Shown: positions 18,357 to 27,184 of the stretch, in pieces
Position numbering within the stretch: the stretch's first letter is position 1
How the letters are laid out: every line of letters starts with the position of its first letter
From: Ignavibacteriota bacterium
GTDB taxonomy: Bacteria; Bacteroidota; Ignavibacteria; UBA10030; SZUA-254
Assembly (NCBI GenBank): GCA_016212665.1
Contig: JACREZ010000041.1
Coordinates: forward strand, 1 to 34,933
Length of the DNA stretch: 34,933 bases
Reading direction: 5' to 3'
Made by a program: the position numbers and the translations under genes
The notes under the pieces: generated by a model
What the model was told of the DNA's origin: nothing
Seen by the model: the letters and a program-made list of their open reading frames with translations, nothing else
Databases searched by the model: none

Positions 18357-18916
18357 TGAACGAGCGTGTTCAGATGTACGATTGGTTCGCGAGGATGCTC
18401 TCGTATCCTAACGATATGCGATATGGGATATGGGATATTGGACTTGAGATAGATAATTTACATCTCACATCACATATCTCACATCACCTCGACAAGTTCA
18501 AGAAAGGTGTAGAAGGATTGACTGTTGAAGAATTGGAAGAACTCTACACGCGCACGTTCGATATCAACCCGATTGCAAATCTGGAAATCGGTTGGCATTT
18601 GTATGGCGAGCAATATGAACGTGGAGAGTTTCTCGTTATGATGCGTTCGGTATTGCGTGAACATGCCGTCGAAGAATCATCCGAATTGCCCGACCATCTT
18701 ACGCACATTCTTCTTGCGCTCGGCAGAATGAAAAAAGAAGAAGCCGACGCGTTTGCAGTGAAGTATATTTCTCCATCAATTGAAAAAATCGTCGAGGCGT
18801 TTGGCGAGACGGATAATCCGTACGTCCACTTGCTTCATGCAATAAAAAGTTTTCTCGAACAACAACATCAGTTCAACACATCGAAGTATCAACCGGAAGT
18901 TGTAGCCCATGAGTAG
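18356..18916 (+). CDS. narJ: Nitrate reductase molybdenum cofactor assembly chaperone NarJ, with an in-frame repeat insertion
   Basis: A 186-residue NarJ-type chaperone that helps mature NarG before membrane docking. The N-terminal YDWFARMLSYPND and the segment LTVEELEELYTRTFDINPIANLEIGWHLYGEQYERGEFL are characteristic. Between them, residues about 19 to 43 (MRYGIWDIGLEIDNLHLTSH onward) are encoded by repetitive DNA of GATATGGGATAT and ACATCTCACATCAC type and have no counterpart in the usual NarJ pattern. They look like an in-frame repeat insertion. The insertion lies where NarJ proteins have the first helices, so effect on function is uncertain, but the frame is intact. The ATGAGTAG at the end overlaps narI by 8 bp. 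Confidence 0.88.
   Translation: MNERVQMYDWFARMLSYPNDMRYGIWDIGLEIDNLHLTSHISHHLDKFKKGVEGLTVEELEELYTRTFDINPIANLEIGWHLYGEQYERGEFLVMMRSVLREHAVEESSELPDHLTHILLALGRMKKEEADAFAVKYISPSIEKIVEAFGETDNPYVHLLHAIKSFLEQQHQFNTSKYQPEVVAHE
18417..18487 (+). repeat. Repeat-derived insertion inside narJ
   Basis: The left part repeats GATATGGGATATGGGATAT and the right part ACATCTCACATCACATATCT. The reverse complement of the right part resembles the left (GATGTGAGATATGTGATG), so the two can pair as an imperfect hairpin. The composition contrasts with flanking narJ codons. Its length keeps the narJ frame open. Confidence 0.6.
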
Positions 18917-19619
18917 TTCAAGTCCGTTTTTTCTTGACCAAGTTCTCTTTATCGTCCTGCCGTATCTGGCATTCGCGTTGTTTCTTCTTGTTTCCATCAG
19001 AAGATACATTCGCGAATCATTTACGTTTTCAAGTTTGTCTTCTCAGTTTCTTGAGAATCAACATCATTTCTGGGGACTCGTTCCGTTTCATTACGGAATT
19101 ATCTTCGTTCTCACCGGTCACTTCGTCGGGTTCCTGATTCCGCGGGAAGTGTTGTGGTGGAACAGCGTTCCGCTTCGCTTGTATGTACTGGAAATTTCAG
19201 CGTTCATTTTCGGATTGCTGACGTTGGTTGGACTCATCAGTGTTGTTGTACGAAGACATTCCGTTCCGAAAATGAAAATGGTAACAAGCGCAGCAGATTG
19301 GGTTCTCTTTGGCATTTTTATTTATCAGGTTGTGACGGGATTGTACACAGCAATTTTTCATAGTTGGGGCTCATCATGGTTTGCTGCAACAGCTGCACCG
19401 TACCTTTGGTCGTTGTTGATGTTGAATCCGGATATTTCTTTTATCACCGCGATGCCATGGATGGTAAAACTTCACATCATCGGTGCATACGTGATGATTG
19501 CGTTCTTTCCGTTCACGCGATTAGTACACGCGCTCGTTGTTCCGAATCCGTATCTCTGGCGCAAGCCGCAGGTTGTGCGTTGGTACGGAAAATGGGTTGA
19601 AGCGAGACAACTCCGTTGA
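18909..19619 (+). CDS. narI: Respiratory nitrate reductase, gamma subunit (cytochrome b)
   Basis: The 236-residue dihaem b membrane anchor that oxidises quinol and feeds electrons to NarH. It has about five hydrophobic helices, starting with VLFIVLPYLAFALFLLVSI. The first helix pair contains FHYGIIFVLTGHFVGFLIP with candidate haem histidines, and near the C-terminus KLHIIGAYVMIAFFPFTRLVH provides the second set. The usual ending HALVVPNPYLWRKPQVVRWY is present. Length is normal. It overlaps narJ by 8 bp and is followed after 38 bp by the first narK gene. Confidence 0.95.
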   Translation: MSSSSPFFLDQVLFIVLPYLAFALFLLVSIRRYIRESFTFSSLSSQFLENQHHFWGLVPFHYGIIFVLTGHFVGFLIPREVLWWNSVPLRLYVLEISAFIFGLLTLVGLISVVVRRHSVPKMKMVTSAADWVLFGIFIYQVVTGLYTAIFHSWGSSWFAATAAPYLWSLLMLNPDISFITAMPWMVKLHIIGAYVMIAFFPFTRLVHALVVPNPYLWRKPQVVRWYGKWVEARQLR

Positions 19620-19657
19620 TTATTTTTTTCGTTTGGTAACTTTCTAACAAAAAGACA

Positions 19658-21352
19658 ATGGTAAAAATTAAAGAATTTTTGAAGTCAGGACATCCGCCGA
19701 CGCTCTTCTCGGCGTTCCTGTATTTTGATTTTTGTTTTGCCATCTGGGTGTTGAACGGTGCAATGGCGCCGTTCATCAGTGAGCAATTCAATTTATCTCC
19801 CGCAGAAAAAGGATTCATGATTTCCGTTCCGATTATCGCTGGCGCAGTGATGCGATTTCCTCTCGGTGTTCTTGCGCAATACATCGGAAGAAAAAATGCC
19901 GCGCTGGTTGAAATGAGCATGATATTTTTTGCCATGCTGTACGGCTACTTTATGGTGGAAACGTACAACGATGTTCTCATCATGGGCGTTTTGCTCGGTA
20001 TTGCCGGAGCGAGTTTCGGAGTTGCTCTTTCGCTTGGTTCGGGATGGTTTCCTCCCAAGTACAAAGGGTTGGCGATGGGAATTGCCGGAGCGGGAAACAG
20101 CGGTACCGTTCTTGCCGTGTTGTTGGCTCCTCCGCTTGCAACTGCGTATGGCTGGCAGACGGTCTATGGATTCGGTGCGTTGTTCATGCTTTTCCCGATT
20201 ATCGTGATGATTATTTTTGCAAAAGAACCGCCGGACCGAGAACATCAAACATTGAAAGAACATGTGAAGTGTTTGTGGGATAAAGATGGTTGGGTGTTCA
20301 ATCTCGTGTACATTGTTACGTTCGGTGGATTTATCGGACTAAGTAATTTTCTTCCGACATATTTTCATGACCAATTCGGCGTGACGAAAGTTGAAGCAGG
20401 ACAGTTGACAATGTTTGCCGCGCTGATGGGAAGCGGCATCAGGGTTCTCGGCGGACACATCGCAGACAGAATGGGCGGGATTACAACCCTGACACACGTT
20501 ATCGGTATTGTTATTTTTATGATGGTAATAACCGGATTTCAATCAAATGTCTGGGCAACAACAATTTTCTTTATGATTTGTTTCGCGATGTTGGGCGCCG
20601 GAAACGGAGCGTTGTTCCAACTCGTACCGTTGCGATGGCCCACCACTACGGCGGTTGCCGGAAGTATGATTGGAGAAATCGGTGCGCTCGGTGGAAGTTT
20701 TCTTCCCAACGCGATGGGACTTTCAAAACAATATTCCGGAACATTTATCTGGGGATTTGTCGCATTCAGTTCTATAGCGCTGATTGCATTTATCGTCATG
20801 CGCGTTGCTCAACGCAAATGGACTAAGACGTGGGTTGATAAAGGAGGAAAAGCAAGAACAAAACCGCCGACGGAAGTAGTCGGTGTCGCGGCGGATGGAA
20901 CGAGTGGCACAAAGTTTCTGAAAACATTAATTTATCCTGTCGGAAATTCTCAACTTGCAGAAAAGGCAACACAGGTTGCAGGCAATCTTTGCAAAGTTTC
21001 GGGAGCCAAACTTGTTTTATTATATGTTGAAAACAGATGGCACGGCTCGGAAACAATTCTCACAAACTCAAAGGAGTGGGACCAAATTCGCGATAACTGG
21101 GTGAACGAAGGAAAGAAAATCCTGGAAAAAGAATCACAACGGTTACAGGCGATGAATGTTCCGAATATTGAAATGGAAATCCGTCACGGCGATGTTGCTC
21201 AGGAAATTGTCGAGGCGGCGAATGAACGGAAAGCAGAAATGATTATCCTTGCAAGTCACAACATGTCGCCGATGGGGAGTTTATTAATGGGCAGCAGAAC
21301 GTACGATGTGTTCAAAAAAGCTTCCTGCCCGATTCTCAGAATAGTACGATAA
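19658..21352 (+). CDS. narK: NarK-type nitrate/nitrite transporter with C-terminal universal stress protein domain
   Basis: A 564-residue fusion. Residues 1 to about 400 form a major facilitator transporter of the nitrate/nitrite porter family, with about 12 membrane helices and both nitrate signature motifs: MGIAGAGNSGTVLAVLL and MLGAGNGALFQLVP. From about residue 415 (TKFLKTLIYPVGNS) to the end is a soluble UspA-like domain with AEMIILASHNMSPMGSLLMGSRTYDVFKKASCPIL. Its nucleotide loop deviates from the classic GxxGxxxxxxxxxGS at the first glycine. The domain should lie in the cytoplasm and may gate or sense ATP or stress. It is followed 16 bp later by a second NarK. One of the pair is probably a proton-linked nitrate importer and the other a nitrate/nitrite exchanger, but which is which cannot be told here. 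Confidence 0.9.
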   Translation: MVKIKEFLKSGHPPTLFSAFLYFDFCFAIWVLNGAMAPFISEQFNLSPAEKGFMISVPIIAGAVMRFPLGVLAQYIGRKNAALVEMSMIFFAMLYGYFMVETYNDVLIMGVLLGIAGASFGVALSLGSGWFPPKYKGLAMGIAGAGNSGTVLAVLLAPPLATAYGWQTVYGFGALFMLFPIIVMIIFAKEPPDREHQTLKEHVKCLWDKDGWVFNLVYIVTFGGFIGLSNFLPTYFHDQFGVTKVEAGQLTMFAALMGSGIRVLGGHIADRMGGITTLTHVIGIVIFMMVITGFQSNVWATTIFFMICFAMLGAGNGALFQLVPLRWPTTTAVAGSMIGEIGALGGSFLPNAMGLSKQYSGTFIWGFVAFSSIALIAFIVMRVAQRKWTKTWVDKGGKARTKPPTEVVGVAADGTSGTKFLKTLIYPVGNSQLAEKATQVAGNLCKVSGAKLVLLYVENRWHGSETILTNSKEWDQIRDNWVNEGKKILEKESQRLQAMNVPNIEMEIRHGDVAQEIVEAANERKAEMIILASHNMSPMGSLLMGSRTYDVFKKASCPILRIVR

Positions 21353-21368
21353 CATAGAAAGAAACAGT

Positions 21369-22712
21369 ATGGCAACATGGTTAGAACGTTGGGACCCCGA
21401 AGATACTAAACTCTGGGAATCGGAAGGAAAAAAGATAGCGTGGAGAACGTTGTGGATTACCACAATCACGCTGACGCTTTCCTTTGCAACGTGGTTTATG
21501 GTGAGCGCAATTGTAACAAAACTTCCCGGCATCGGATTTAAGTTTGATACACAACAACTCTTCTGGCTTGCAGCGATGCCCGGTCTTGCCGGAGGAACGC
21601 TTCGTATCATTCACACATTTCTCCTCCCGATTTACGGAACGAGACATGTCATCACAATCGCTACGTTGATAAAATTAATTCCTTGTGTCGGAATTGGTCT
21701 TGCTGTGATGGATCCATCTACGCCGTACTGGGTATTCATGGTTCTTGCAATAACGGCGGGATTCGGCGGTGGAGATTTTTCCTCGTACATGCCGAGCACA
21801 AATTTATTTTTCCCGAAACGGTTGAAAGGAACCGCGCTTGGAATTCAGGCAGGTATTGGAAACTTCGGTGTGTCGCTCGCGCAATTTATGACACCGGTAA
21901 TGCTTGGTATAGCAACCTACGGCGCGGCGGAAGTCTTCACAAAAGTCAATCCTAAAACGAAAGAGGTTCTCGGAACATCAGAAATATTTCTTCAGAGCGC
22001 GGCGTTCTGGTACATTCCGTTGCTGCTTATTATGACGGTTGTTTGCTGGTGGTTCCTCCGAAGTGTTCCAATCAAAGCGTCATTCAAAGAACAACTTGAT
22101 ATTTTTAAGAACAAGCATACATGGTTCTGCACTATTACATACATGATGACCTTTGGAACTTTTTCCGGTCTTTCCGCCGCGTTCCCGATGATGATAAAAA
22201 GTTTGTACGGAAACTTTCCTGACGCCCCCGAACCTTTGAAGTATGCGTTTTATGGACCGCTTATTGGCTCAGCAAGCCGTGTTATTTTCGGGTTTGTCTC
22301 AGATAAAACAGGCGGTGGAATTCTCACTACCATCACCGGCATCGGGCTCATTCTCGGTTCAATTTTGATGATAACGCTGGGACTCGTCGCTCCGACAGGT
22401 GTCGAACAATTTCCGATGTTTGTTACCATCATGCTCGGAATGTTTTTCTTCGCGGGAATCGGAAACGCAGCAACGTTTCGACAATACCCGATTATTTTCT
22501 CGCACAACCCGCGGCAAGCGGCAGGTGTGATTGGATGGACGTCAGCCATTGCGGCGTACGGACCGTTCATCTTTTCGTCGGTCATCGGCGCGATTATCGG
22601 GGCGACCGGTGTTGCTACAAATTTTTATTGGGGATTGATTGTGTTCCTCGTGTTCGCCACGTGGATAAACTGGTGGTATTATAACCGCAAAGGATGCGAG
22701 AAACCGAGTTAA
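21369..22712 (+). CDS. narK2: NarK-type nitrate/nitrite transporter, second copy
   Basis: A 447-residue major facilitator protein with about 12 helices and nitrate-porter signatures LGIQAGIGNFGVSLAQFMTPV and FFAGIGNAATFRQYPIIF. It has no stress-protein domain. N-terminal residues LERWDPEDTKLWESEGKKIAWRTLWI are typical of the NarK subgroup that pairs with a second NarK in nar operons. It should sit in the inner membrane and exchange nitrite for nitrate or import nitrate. It lies 16 bp after the first transporter and only 10 bp before actA, so the transcript probably continues into the alternative complex III genes. Confidence 0.9.
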   Translation: MATWLERWDPEDTKLWESEGKKIAWRTLWITTITLTLSFATWFMVSAIVTKLPGIGFKFDTQQLFWLAAMPGLAGGTLRIIHTFLLPIYGTRHVITIATLIKLIPCVGIGLAVMDPSTPYWVFMVLAITAGFGGGDFSSYMPSTNLFFPKRLKGTALGIQAGIGNFGVSLAQFMTPVMLGIATYGAAEVFTKVNPKTKEVLGTSEIFLQSAAFWYIPLLLIMTVVCWWFLRSVPIKASFKEQLDIFKNKHTWFCTITYMMTFGTFSGLSAAFPMMIKSLYGNFPDAPEPLKYAFYGPLIGSASRVIFGFVSDKTGGGILTTITGIGLILGSILMITLGLVAPTGVEQFPMFVTIMLGMFFFAGIGNAATFRQYPIIFSHNPRQAAGVIGWTSAIAAYGPFIFSSVIGAIIGATGVATNFYWGLIVFLVFATWINWWYYNRKGCEKPS

Positions 22713-22722
22713 GGAACTTTCG

Positions 22723-23379
22723 ATGAGCGGTCGTGTTTTGACAATAATACTTTTTGTAGCATTGCTGATGAGCATGGTAATTTTTCTCGGTTCGTACGCG
22801 AACAATTATATGATGCCGGGAAATCATCAGGGCTACGAACCGGTGCAACCGATAGCATATTCGCATCGTTTGCACGCAGGAGAACTTGGGATTGCGTGCT
22901 TGCATTGCCATACTGCGGCTGAGCAGGGAAAGCATGCAGGTATTCCTTCGACAAATGTTTGCATGAATTGTCACAAGTTTGTTAGCGCTCCCTGGGTTGA
23001 TGTCAAAGCCGAAAACGATTTGGCGGATAAAGAGAAACGAAAACCGAATCTTGTTGTCTCTTCCGAAATCAGAAAGATTTACAACGCGATGGCGTTAACC
23101 GATGAAGCAAAACCGGATTCTACAAAATCTACCTCACCGGTTGTCTGGAAGAAAGTTCACAACTTGCCCGACTTTGTTTATTTCAATCACAGCGTCCACG
23201 TAAGCGCAGGAGTTGATTGTCAGAAATGCCATGGTGCAGTTGAAACGATGGAACGAGTTCGTCAGGTTTCCGATTTGTCCATGGGTTGGTGCGTGAACTG
23301 CCACCGCGATGCAAATGCAAACGGTATCAATGGAAAGTCTGTACACGCATCAACTGATTGTAGCGCGTGTCATTATTAG
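22723..23379 (+). CDS. actA: Alternative complex III pentahaem cytochrome c subunit ActA
   Basis: A 218-residue membrane-anchored multihaem cytochrome. One hydrophobic helix (residues 5-24) is followed by a periplasmic part with five CxxCH motifs: CLHCH 59-63, CMNCH 80-84, CQKCH 166-170, CVNCH 190-194 and CSACH 213-217. The ending DCSACHY is typical of ActA, so the gene is not truncated in spite of the cassette just downstream. ActA carries electrons from the Fe-S subunit toward the mono-haem subunit or external cytochrome c. It begins 10 bp after narK2. The next subunit gene, actB, starts about 800 bp later because a toxin-antitoxin pair lies between. Confidence 0.92.
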   Translation: MSGRVLTIILFVALLMSMVIFLGSYANNYMMPGNHQGYEPVQPIAYSHRLHAGELGIACLHCHTAAEQGKHAGIPSTNVCMNCHKFVSAPWVDVKAENDLADKEKRKPNLVVSSEIRKIYNAMALTDEAKPDSTKSTSPVVWKKVHNLPDFVYFNHSVHVSAGVDCQKCHGAVETMERVRQVSDLSMGWCVNCHRDANANGINGKSVHASTDCSACHY

Positions 23380-23411
23380 TGAGTAGTGAATTGTCAGTGG
23401 TGAGTAGTTAT
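23377..23411 (+). repeat. GTGAGTAGTGAAT repeat, left flank of the toxin-antitoxin cassette
   Basis: It begins at the actA stop codon and ends at the toxin stop codon. It aligns without gaps for most of its length to 24100-24130 (shared TAGTG-GTAGTGAAT-GT core). With that copy it brackets the cassette as an imperfect direct repeat. Confidence 0.55.
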
Positions 23412-23773
23412 TTCAATATGATAGTGGAAGTGAACGTTAAGAATTGTCGAACGCTTTCAACCGGAGCCAAATTCAAATCGCTTTCACGAACATCCGTATC
23501 GGATTTGAAATGGAAGTGATGAGGAAATGAACGTAAATGTTTCCACGGAGAATGTGGTGCGTTATCATAGCGATAGATTGAACCATCAACATGTCGCCGC
23601 TCCCAATGATGAGCATAGCGTCCGTTTACTTGTTCGGACCACCAAAAGTCAATGTATGACTCATCAATCAGAACTACTCGAAGTTTGTGTTCTTTGATGG
23701 AAACAACTCGAATGATTTCGGGAAATTCAGTTGTGGCAATAACTGACAACTCAATTAAATCAGTGATTGCCAT
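23408..23773 (-). CDS. TumE-like (DUF6516) toxin of a type II toxin-antitoxin system
   Basis: A 121-residue protein on the strand opposite to the act genes. The pattern INEKN-like N-terminal strands, then YAHHWERRHVDGSIYRYDNAPHSPWKHLRSFPHHFHF, matches the DUF6516/TumE family, in which a W..DG..IRYDNAPH...TFPHHxH core is diagnostic. Family members are encoded beside a small helical antitoxin, as here. The molecular target is not known to me. The start at 23773 overlaps the end of the antitoxin gene by 14 bp, so the two are translated together with antitoxin first. The stop lies in the left flanking repeat. Confidence 0.7.
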   Translation of the reverse strand: MAITDLIELSVIATTEFPEIIRVVSIKEHKLRVVLIDESYIDFWWSEQVNGRYAHHWERRHVDGSIYRYDNAPHSPWKHLRSFPHHFHFKSDTDVRESDLNLAPVESVRQFLTFTSTIILK

Positions 23774-24053
23774 TCAATTGGTTGAGCCAATGTTTGATGT
23801 CGGAAATACGAGAACTCAAAAAATCAGCATGTTGAAAATCAGACAACAAAGCCGACTCGCGTTCAGGATGTGCAATCAGTAGTTTATCAAATTCTTCAAA
23901 GGAATGAACCCGATGCTGCGCGAGAAGAGATTGAAATTCGGAGTTGAGCAATGCAAGTTGGTCAAGCAAAAATGCTTTCAATCCTTGTTCGACTAAAGCA
24001 TCCGAACTCAACGAAAAAGATTGTGCAACTGTATTTAGTAATTGATTAGACAT
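23760..24053 (-). CDS. Antitoxin partner of the TumE-like toxin
   Basis: A 97-residue, mostly helical protein (MSNQLLNTVAQSFSLSSDAL at the start, then VEQGLKAFLLDQLALLNSEF). The middle has HRVHSFEEFDKLLIAHPERE. Small proteins of this look, with a helical N-terminus that may bind DNA or dimerise, are the usual upstream partner of DUF6516 toxins. It precedes the toxin gene and overlaps it by 14 bp, consistent with antitoxin-first order and autoregulation. Assignment rests mainly on the neighbour. Confidence 0.65.
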   Translation of the reverse strand: MSNQLLNTVAQSFSLSSDALVEQGLKAFLLDQLALLNSEFQSLLAQHRVHSFEEFDKLLIAHPERESALLSDFQHADFLSSRISDIKHWLNQLNGNH

Positions 24054-24099
24054 AGAATATCACCGGAAGAATATAATAAGGACTGAGTAGAATATCAAT

Positions 24100-24130
24100 T
24101 AGTGTGTAGTGAATCGTGAATAGTAATTAT
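24100..24130 (+). repeat. GTGTGTAGTGAAT repeat, right flank of the toxin-antitoxin cassette
   Basis: Imperfect copy of 23377-23411 in the same orientation. A short inverted partner, AATCACGAATCACTAATTA, follows at about 24159-24177. The pair could form a hairpin in the actB leader. Confidence 0.5.
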
Positions 24131-24196
24131 TCGACTATGCAATCATTAAAAGGCACAAATCACGAATCACTAATTAACAAAATAACTAAATCGAGA

Positions 24197-27184
24197 ATGC
24201 AAGAACAATACGATAACATATTACTCGACAGGTCAGCAGACGAAGCGCCGCCGTTACGCGGAGTAAATCGTCGCGACTTTTTGAAGATTGCCGGATTTTC
24301 ATTCGGCGGAGCGCTTGTTGCCGGATGCAAGCCCGGAAAAGTTGAGAAAGCCATTCCGTTTGTTGTCAAACCTGAAGAAGTAACGCCCGGCGTTTCGACG
24401 TGGTATGCGACGACGTGCGGCGGTTGCAGCGCCGGTTGCGGCGTGATGGCAAAGAACCGTGACGGGCGACCGATAAAAATGGAAGGCATTACGTCTCATC
24501 CTGTTTCGAATGGCGGATTGTGTGCGGTCGGGCAGGCGCATCTTCTTTCGTTGTATGATTCTCAACGCACTCAGCATCCGATGAAGAACGGACAACAAGC
24601 GACATGGGAGGAAGTTGACCGGGTTATCATCGAGAAACTTCAGTCAGTAAAAGAAAAAGCCGGAGCGATTCGGTTTCTCACCGGAACAATCACGAGTCCG
24701 ACGACGAAATCGCTCATCAAAAAAATTCTTGAACAATATCCAACGGCGAAGCATGTTCAATACGATGCGCTTTCCTGTTCTGCAATTTTAGATGCACATG
24801 AAAAGACGCACGGTGCCCGGTTGCTGCCTCATTTCAAGTTCGACCAAGCAGAGGCCATCGTCAGTTTCGATGCGGATTTTCTCGGAACGTGGATTTCCCC
24901 GGTTGAGTTTACCGCCGCGTATCAGGCAGGAAGAATGTTAAATGAGAAACAACCACGATGTTCGTATCATGTTCAGTTCGAGTCGAGAGTTTCTCTGACC
25001 GGAAGCAACGCCGATAAGCGTGTTCGGCTTTCTCCGAATGGAATCAGGAAAGCAATTCAACAAGTAGCATCATTGCTTGCAGAGAAAGCAGGAATAACTT
25101 CGATTCCATCAACTTCCATCGGTGAAACAGATTCTTTCATCAAACAACTTGCAGAAAAACTTTGGAACGCACGAGGAAAAAGTTTGGTCGTTGCCGGTGT
25201 GAACGATGTTCAATCACAAATGCACATCAATACCATCAACCATCTGCTTGGAAATTACGGAACGACGGTTGACATTGAACATCCATCAAACCAAAAGCAG
25301 GGGAACGACAGCGAGTTACAAACGTTACTTGATGAAATGAAGAGCGGACAGGTGGCGGCTTTGTTCATACAAGGAGTGAATCCTGTGTATGATTTGCCTG
25401 TCGGTTCACAGTTCGGCGAGTGGATGAAGAAGTTGGAACTCTCTGTGAGTTTCGCGAATCAATCGGACGAGACAGAAAGTTCTTCACAGTTCGTTTGTCC
25501 TGAACCACACGCGCTCGAATCATGGATTGATGGAGAACCGGTTGCCGGAACATTTACGATGACGCAACCTGTTATCAAACCATTCGGAGATACGCGAACG
25601 TTTGCAGAAAGTATTTCGGCGTGGTTGGGCGAGAAGAAATCTTCGCTCGAACTCATCAAAGTAGAATGGGAAAAATCTGTTTACGGTTTACAGTCTTCAG
25701 TTTCCGGTTTTCAGTTGTTTTGGGATAAGACGGTGTACGATGGTTTTGTGAAGATTGAAGTTCCTGCACAGAAGAGTTTAGTTTTCAATGAAAATAATGT
25801 AGGTCGGGACGCCGTCCCGACAAGTCGAGTCAGCGACTCGAACTATAATCTTGTTCTCTATCCGAAGGCGGCGATGTTGGATGGACGACATGCTCACAAT
25901 CCGTGGTTGCAGGAACTTCCCGACCCGGTCACGAAAATTGTTTGGGATAATTATGCAACAGTATCTCCGGCGATGGCAAACAATCTTGGAATCGCCGAAG
26001 CCGATGTTGTACGAATTGATGTTGAAGGAAAATCGGTTGAACTGCCGGCGCATATTCAACCGGGTCAACATGATTCGGTGATTGCAATTGCGCTTGGTTA
26101 TGGACGCAAAGGGACAGAGAGATTTACGAAGATTGGTCCGCAATGGTTTGAAGCGAAGCCGACCGTTGAAGCAGGTGAATTGGTAGGAAAGAATGTCGCT
26201 CCGTTTATCAAATTGGAAAACGGCTCGCTTTCGTATGATACGCAAGCGGTAAATATTTCAAAGACGGGAAAGAAACACACGCTTGCCTGCACGCAGGAAC
26301 ATCACTCACTCCACGTTCCGAAACATCTCGATCCCGGTCATGGAGAACGACGACCAATTATTCAGGAAACTACGTTTGCTGCCTTTGTGAAGAATCCCAA
26401 AGCAGGCAGTTTCAAAGAACATGAACTCACGACGATGTGGACGAGCGAAGACCACAAATATACAGGTCATCATTGGGGAATGGCAATTGACCTGAGCAAA
26501 TGTACCGGTTGTTCTGCGTGCGTTGTCAGTTGTCAGGCGGAAAATAATATTCCGCTTGTCGGCAAGGATGAAGTGTTCCGCAACCGTGAGATGACATGGA
26601 TTCGCATTGACCGGTATTATGATGAATCACCGGGCGGTGACATCGCTGTTCAACATCAACCGATGATGTGTCAGCATTGCGGCAACGCACCGTGCGAAAC
26701 GGTTTGCCCTGTGCTTGCGACCGTTCACAGCGATGAAGGACTCAATCAACAAGTCTATAACAGATGTGTCGGTACACGCTACTGCTCGAACAACTGTCCG
26801 TACAAAGTTCGCCGCTTCAACTGGTTTGATTATGAGCATGGCGATTCGATGCAGAAGTTGGTGTTGAATCCCGACATCGGCGTGCGTGAGCGCGGCATCA
26901 TGGAAAAATGTTCGCTCTGTGTTCAACGAATTCAGGAAGCGAAAATTCAGGCAAAGAAAGAAAGACGCGCAGTGCGTGACGGAGAAATTCTGCCTGCCTG
27001 TGCTCAATCGTGTCCGGCAAAAGCAATTGTATTTGGAGATATGAACGACCCGAAGAGTGAACTTGTCAAACAAATGAATAATCCCCGGCACTATGGTGTA
27101 TTGGAAGAAATCGGCGTCCGCCCGTCTGTCGGATATATGACGCTTGTTCACAATCGTGAGGAAGGAGAATCGGCGCATGTCTGA
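24197..27184 (+). CDS. actB: Alternative complex III molybdopterin-like/iron-sulfur subunit ActB
   Basis: A 995-residue fusion of a molybdopterin oxidoreductase-like domain and a ferredoxin-like domain. A twin-arginine signal [20 protein letters not shown] starts at residue 24, so it is exported and faces the periplasm. The N-terminal half resembles molybdopterin enzymes; in known ActB this half lacks the cofactor. From about residue 769 the C-terminal part has [37 protein letters not shown] and CSLCVQR...CAQSCP, giving the expected four Fe-S clusters. The frame extends upstream to 24116, but that stretch overlaps repeat DNA, so ATG 24197 is preferred; 24137 is also possible. Residues about 535-550 are encoded by an inserted palindromic element. 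The stop overlaps actC by 8 bp. Confidence 0.93.
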   Translation: MQEQYDNILLDRSADEAPPLRGVNRRDFLKIAGFSFGGALVAGCKPGKVEKAIPFVVKPEEVTPGVSTWYATTCGGCSAGCGVMAKNRDGRPIKMEGITSHPVSNGGLCAVGQAHLLSLYDSQRTQHPMKNGQQATWEEVDRVIIEKLQSVKEKAGAIRFLTGTITSPTTKSLIKKILEQYPTAKHVQYDALSCSAILDAHEKTHGARLLPHFKFDQAEAIVSFDADFLGTWISPVEFTAAYQAGRMLNEKQPRCSYHVQFESRVSLTGSNADKRVRLSPNGIRKAIQQVASLLAEKAGITSIPSTSIGETDSFIKQLAEKLWNARGKSLVVAGVNDVQSQMHINTINHLLGNYGTTVDIEHPSNQKQGNDSELQTLLDEMKSGQVAALFIQGVNPVYDLPVGSQFGEWMKKLELSVSFANQSDETESSSQFVCPEPHALESWIDGEPVAGTFTMTQPVIKPFGDTRTFAESISAWLGEKKSSLELIKVEWEKSVYGLQSSVSGFQLFWDKTVYDGFVKIEVPAQKSLVFNENNVGRDAVPTSRVSDSNYNLVLYPKAAMLDGRHAHNPWLQELPDPVTKIVWDNYATVSPAMANNLGIAEADVVRIDVEGKSVELPAHIQPGQHDSVIAIALGYGRKGTERFTKIGPQWFEAKPTVEAGELVGKNVAPFIKLENGSLSYDTQAVNISKTGKKHTLACTQEHHSLHVPKHLDPGHGERRPIIQETTFAAFVKNPKAGSFKEHELTTMWTSEDHKYTGHHWGMAIDLSKCTGCSACVVSCQAENNIPLVGKDEVFRNREMTWIRIDRYYDESPGGDIAVQHQPMMCQHCGNAPCETVCPVLATVHSDEGLNQQVYNRCVGTRYCSNNCPYKVRRFNWFDYEHGDSMQKLVLNPDIGVRERGIMEKCSLCVQRIQEAKIQAKKERRAVRDGEILPACAQSCPAKAIVFGDMNDPKSELVKQMNNPRHYGVLEEIGVRPSVGYMTLVHNREEGESAHV
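25801..25845 (+). repeat. Double palindromic element in frame inside actB
   Basis: Two adjacent hairpins: GTCGGGAC-GCC-GTCCCGAC (8-bp stem) and TCGAGTC-AGC-GACTCGA (7-bp stem). They are translated in frame as [13 protein letters not shown]. The position is the loop between the molybdopterin-like body and the C-terminal beta domain, where an extra loop would be tolerated. It resembles REP or Rickettsia-type palindromic elements that spread into protein genes. Confidence 0.75.

Noticed and set aside
22723-23379. actA truncated by the toxin-antitoxin insertion
   Set aside because: The final CSACHY is the normal ActA ending, so the cassette lies after a complete gene.
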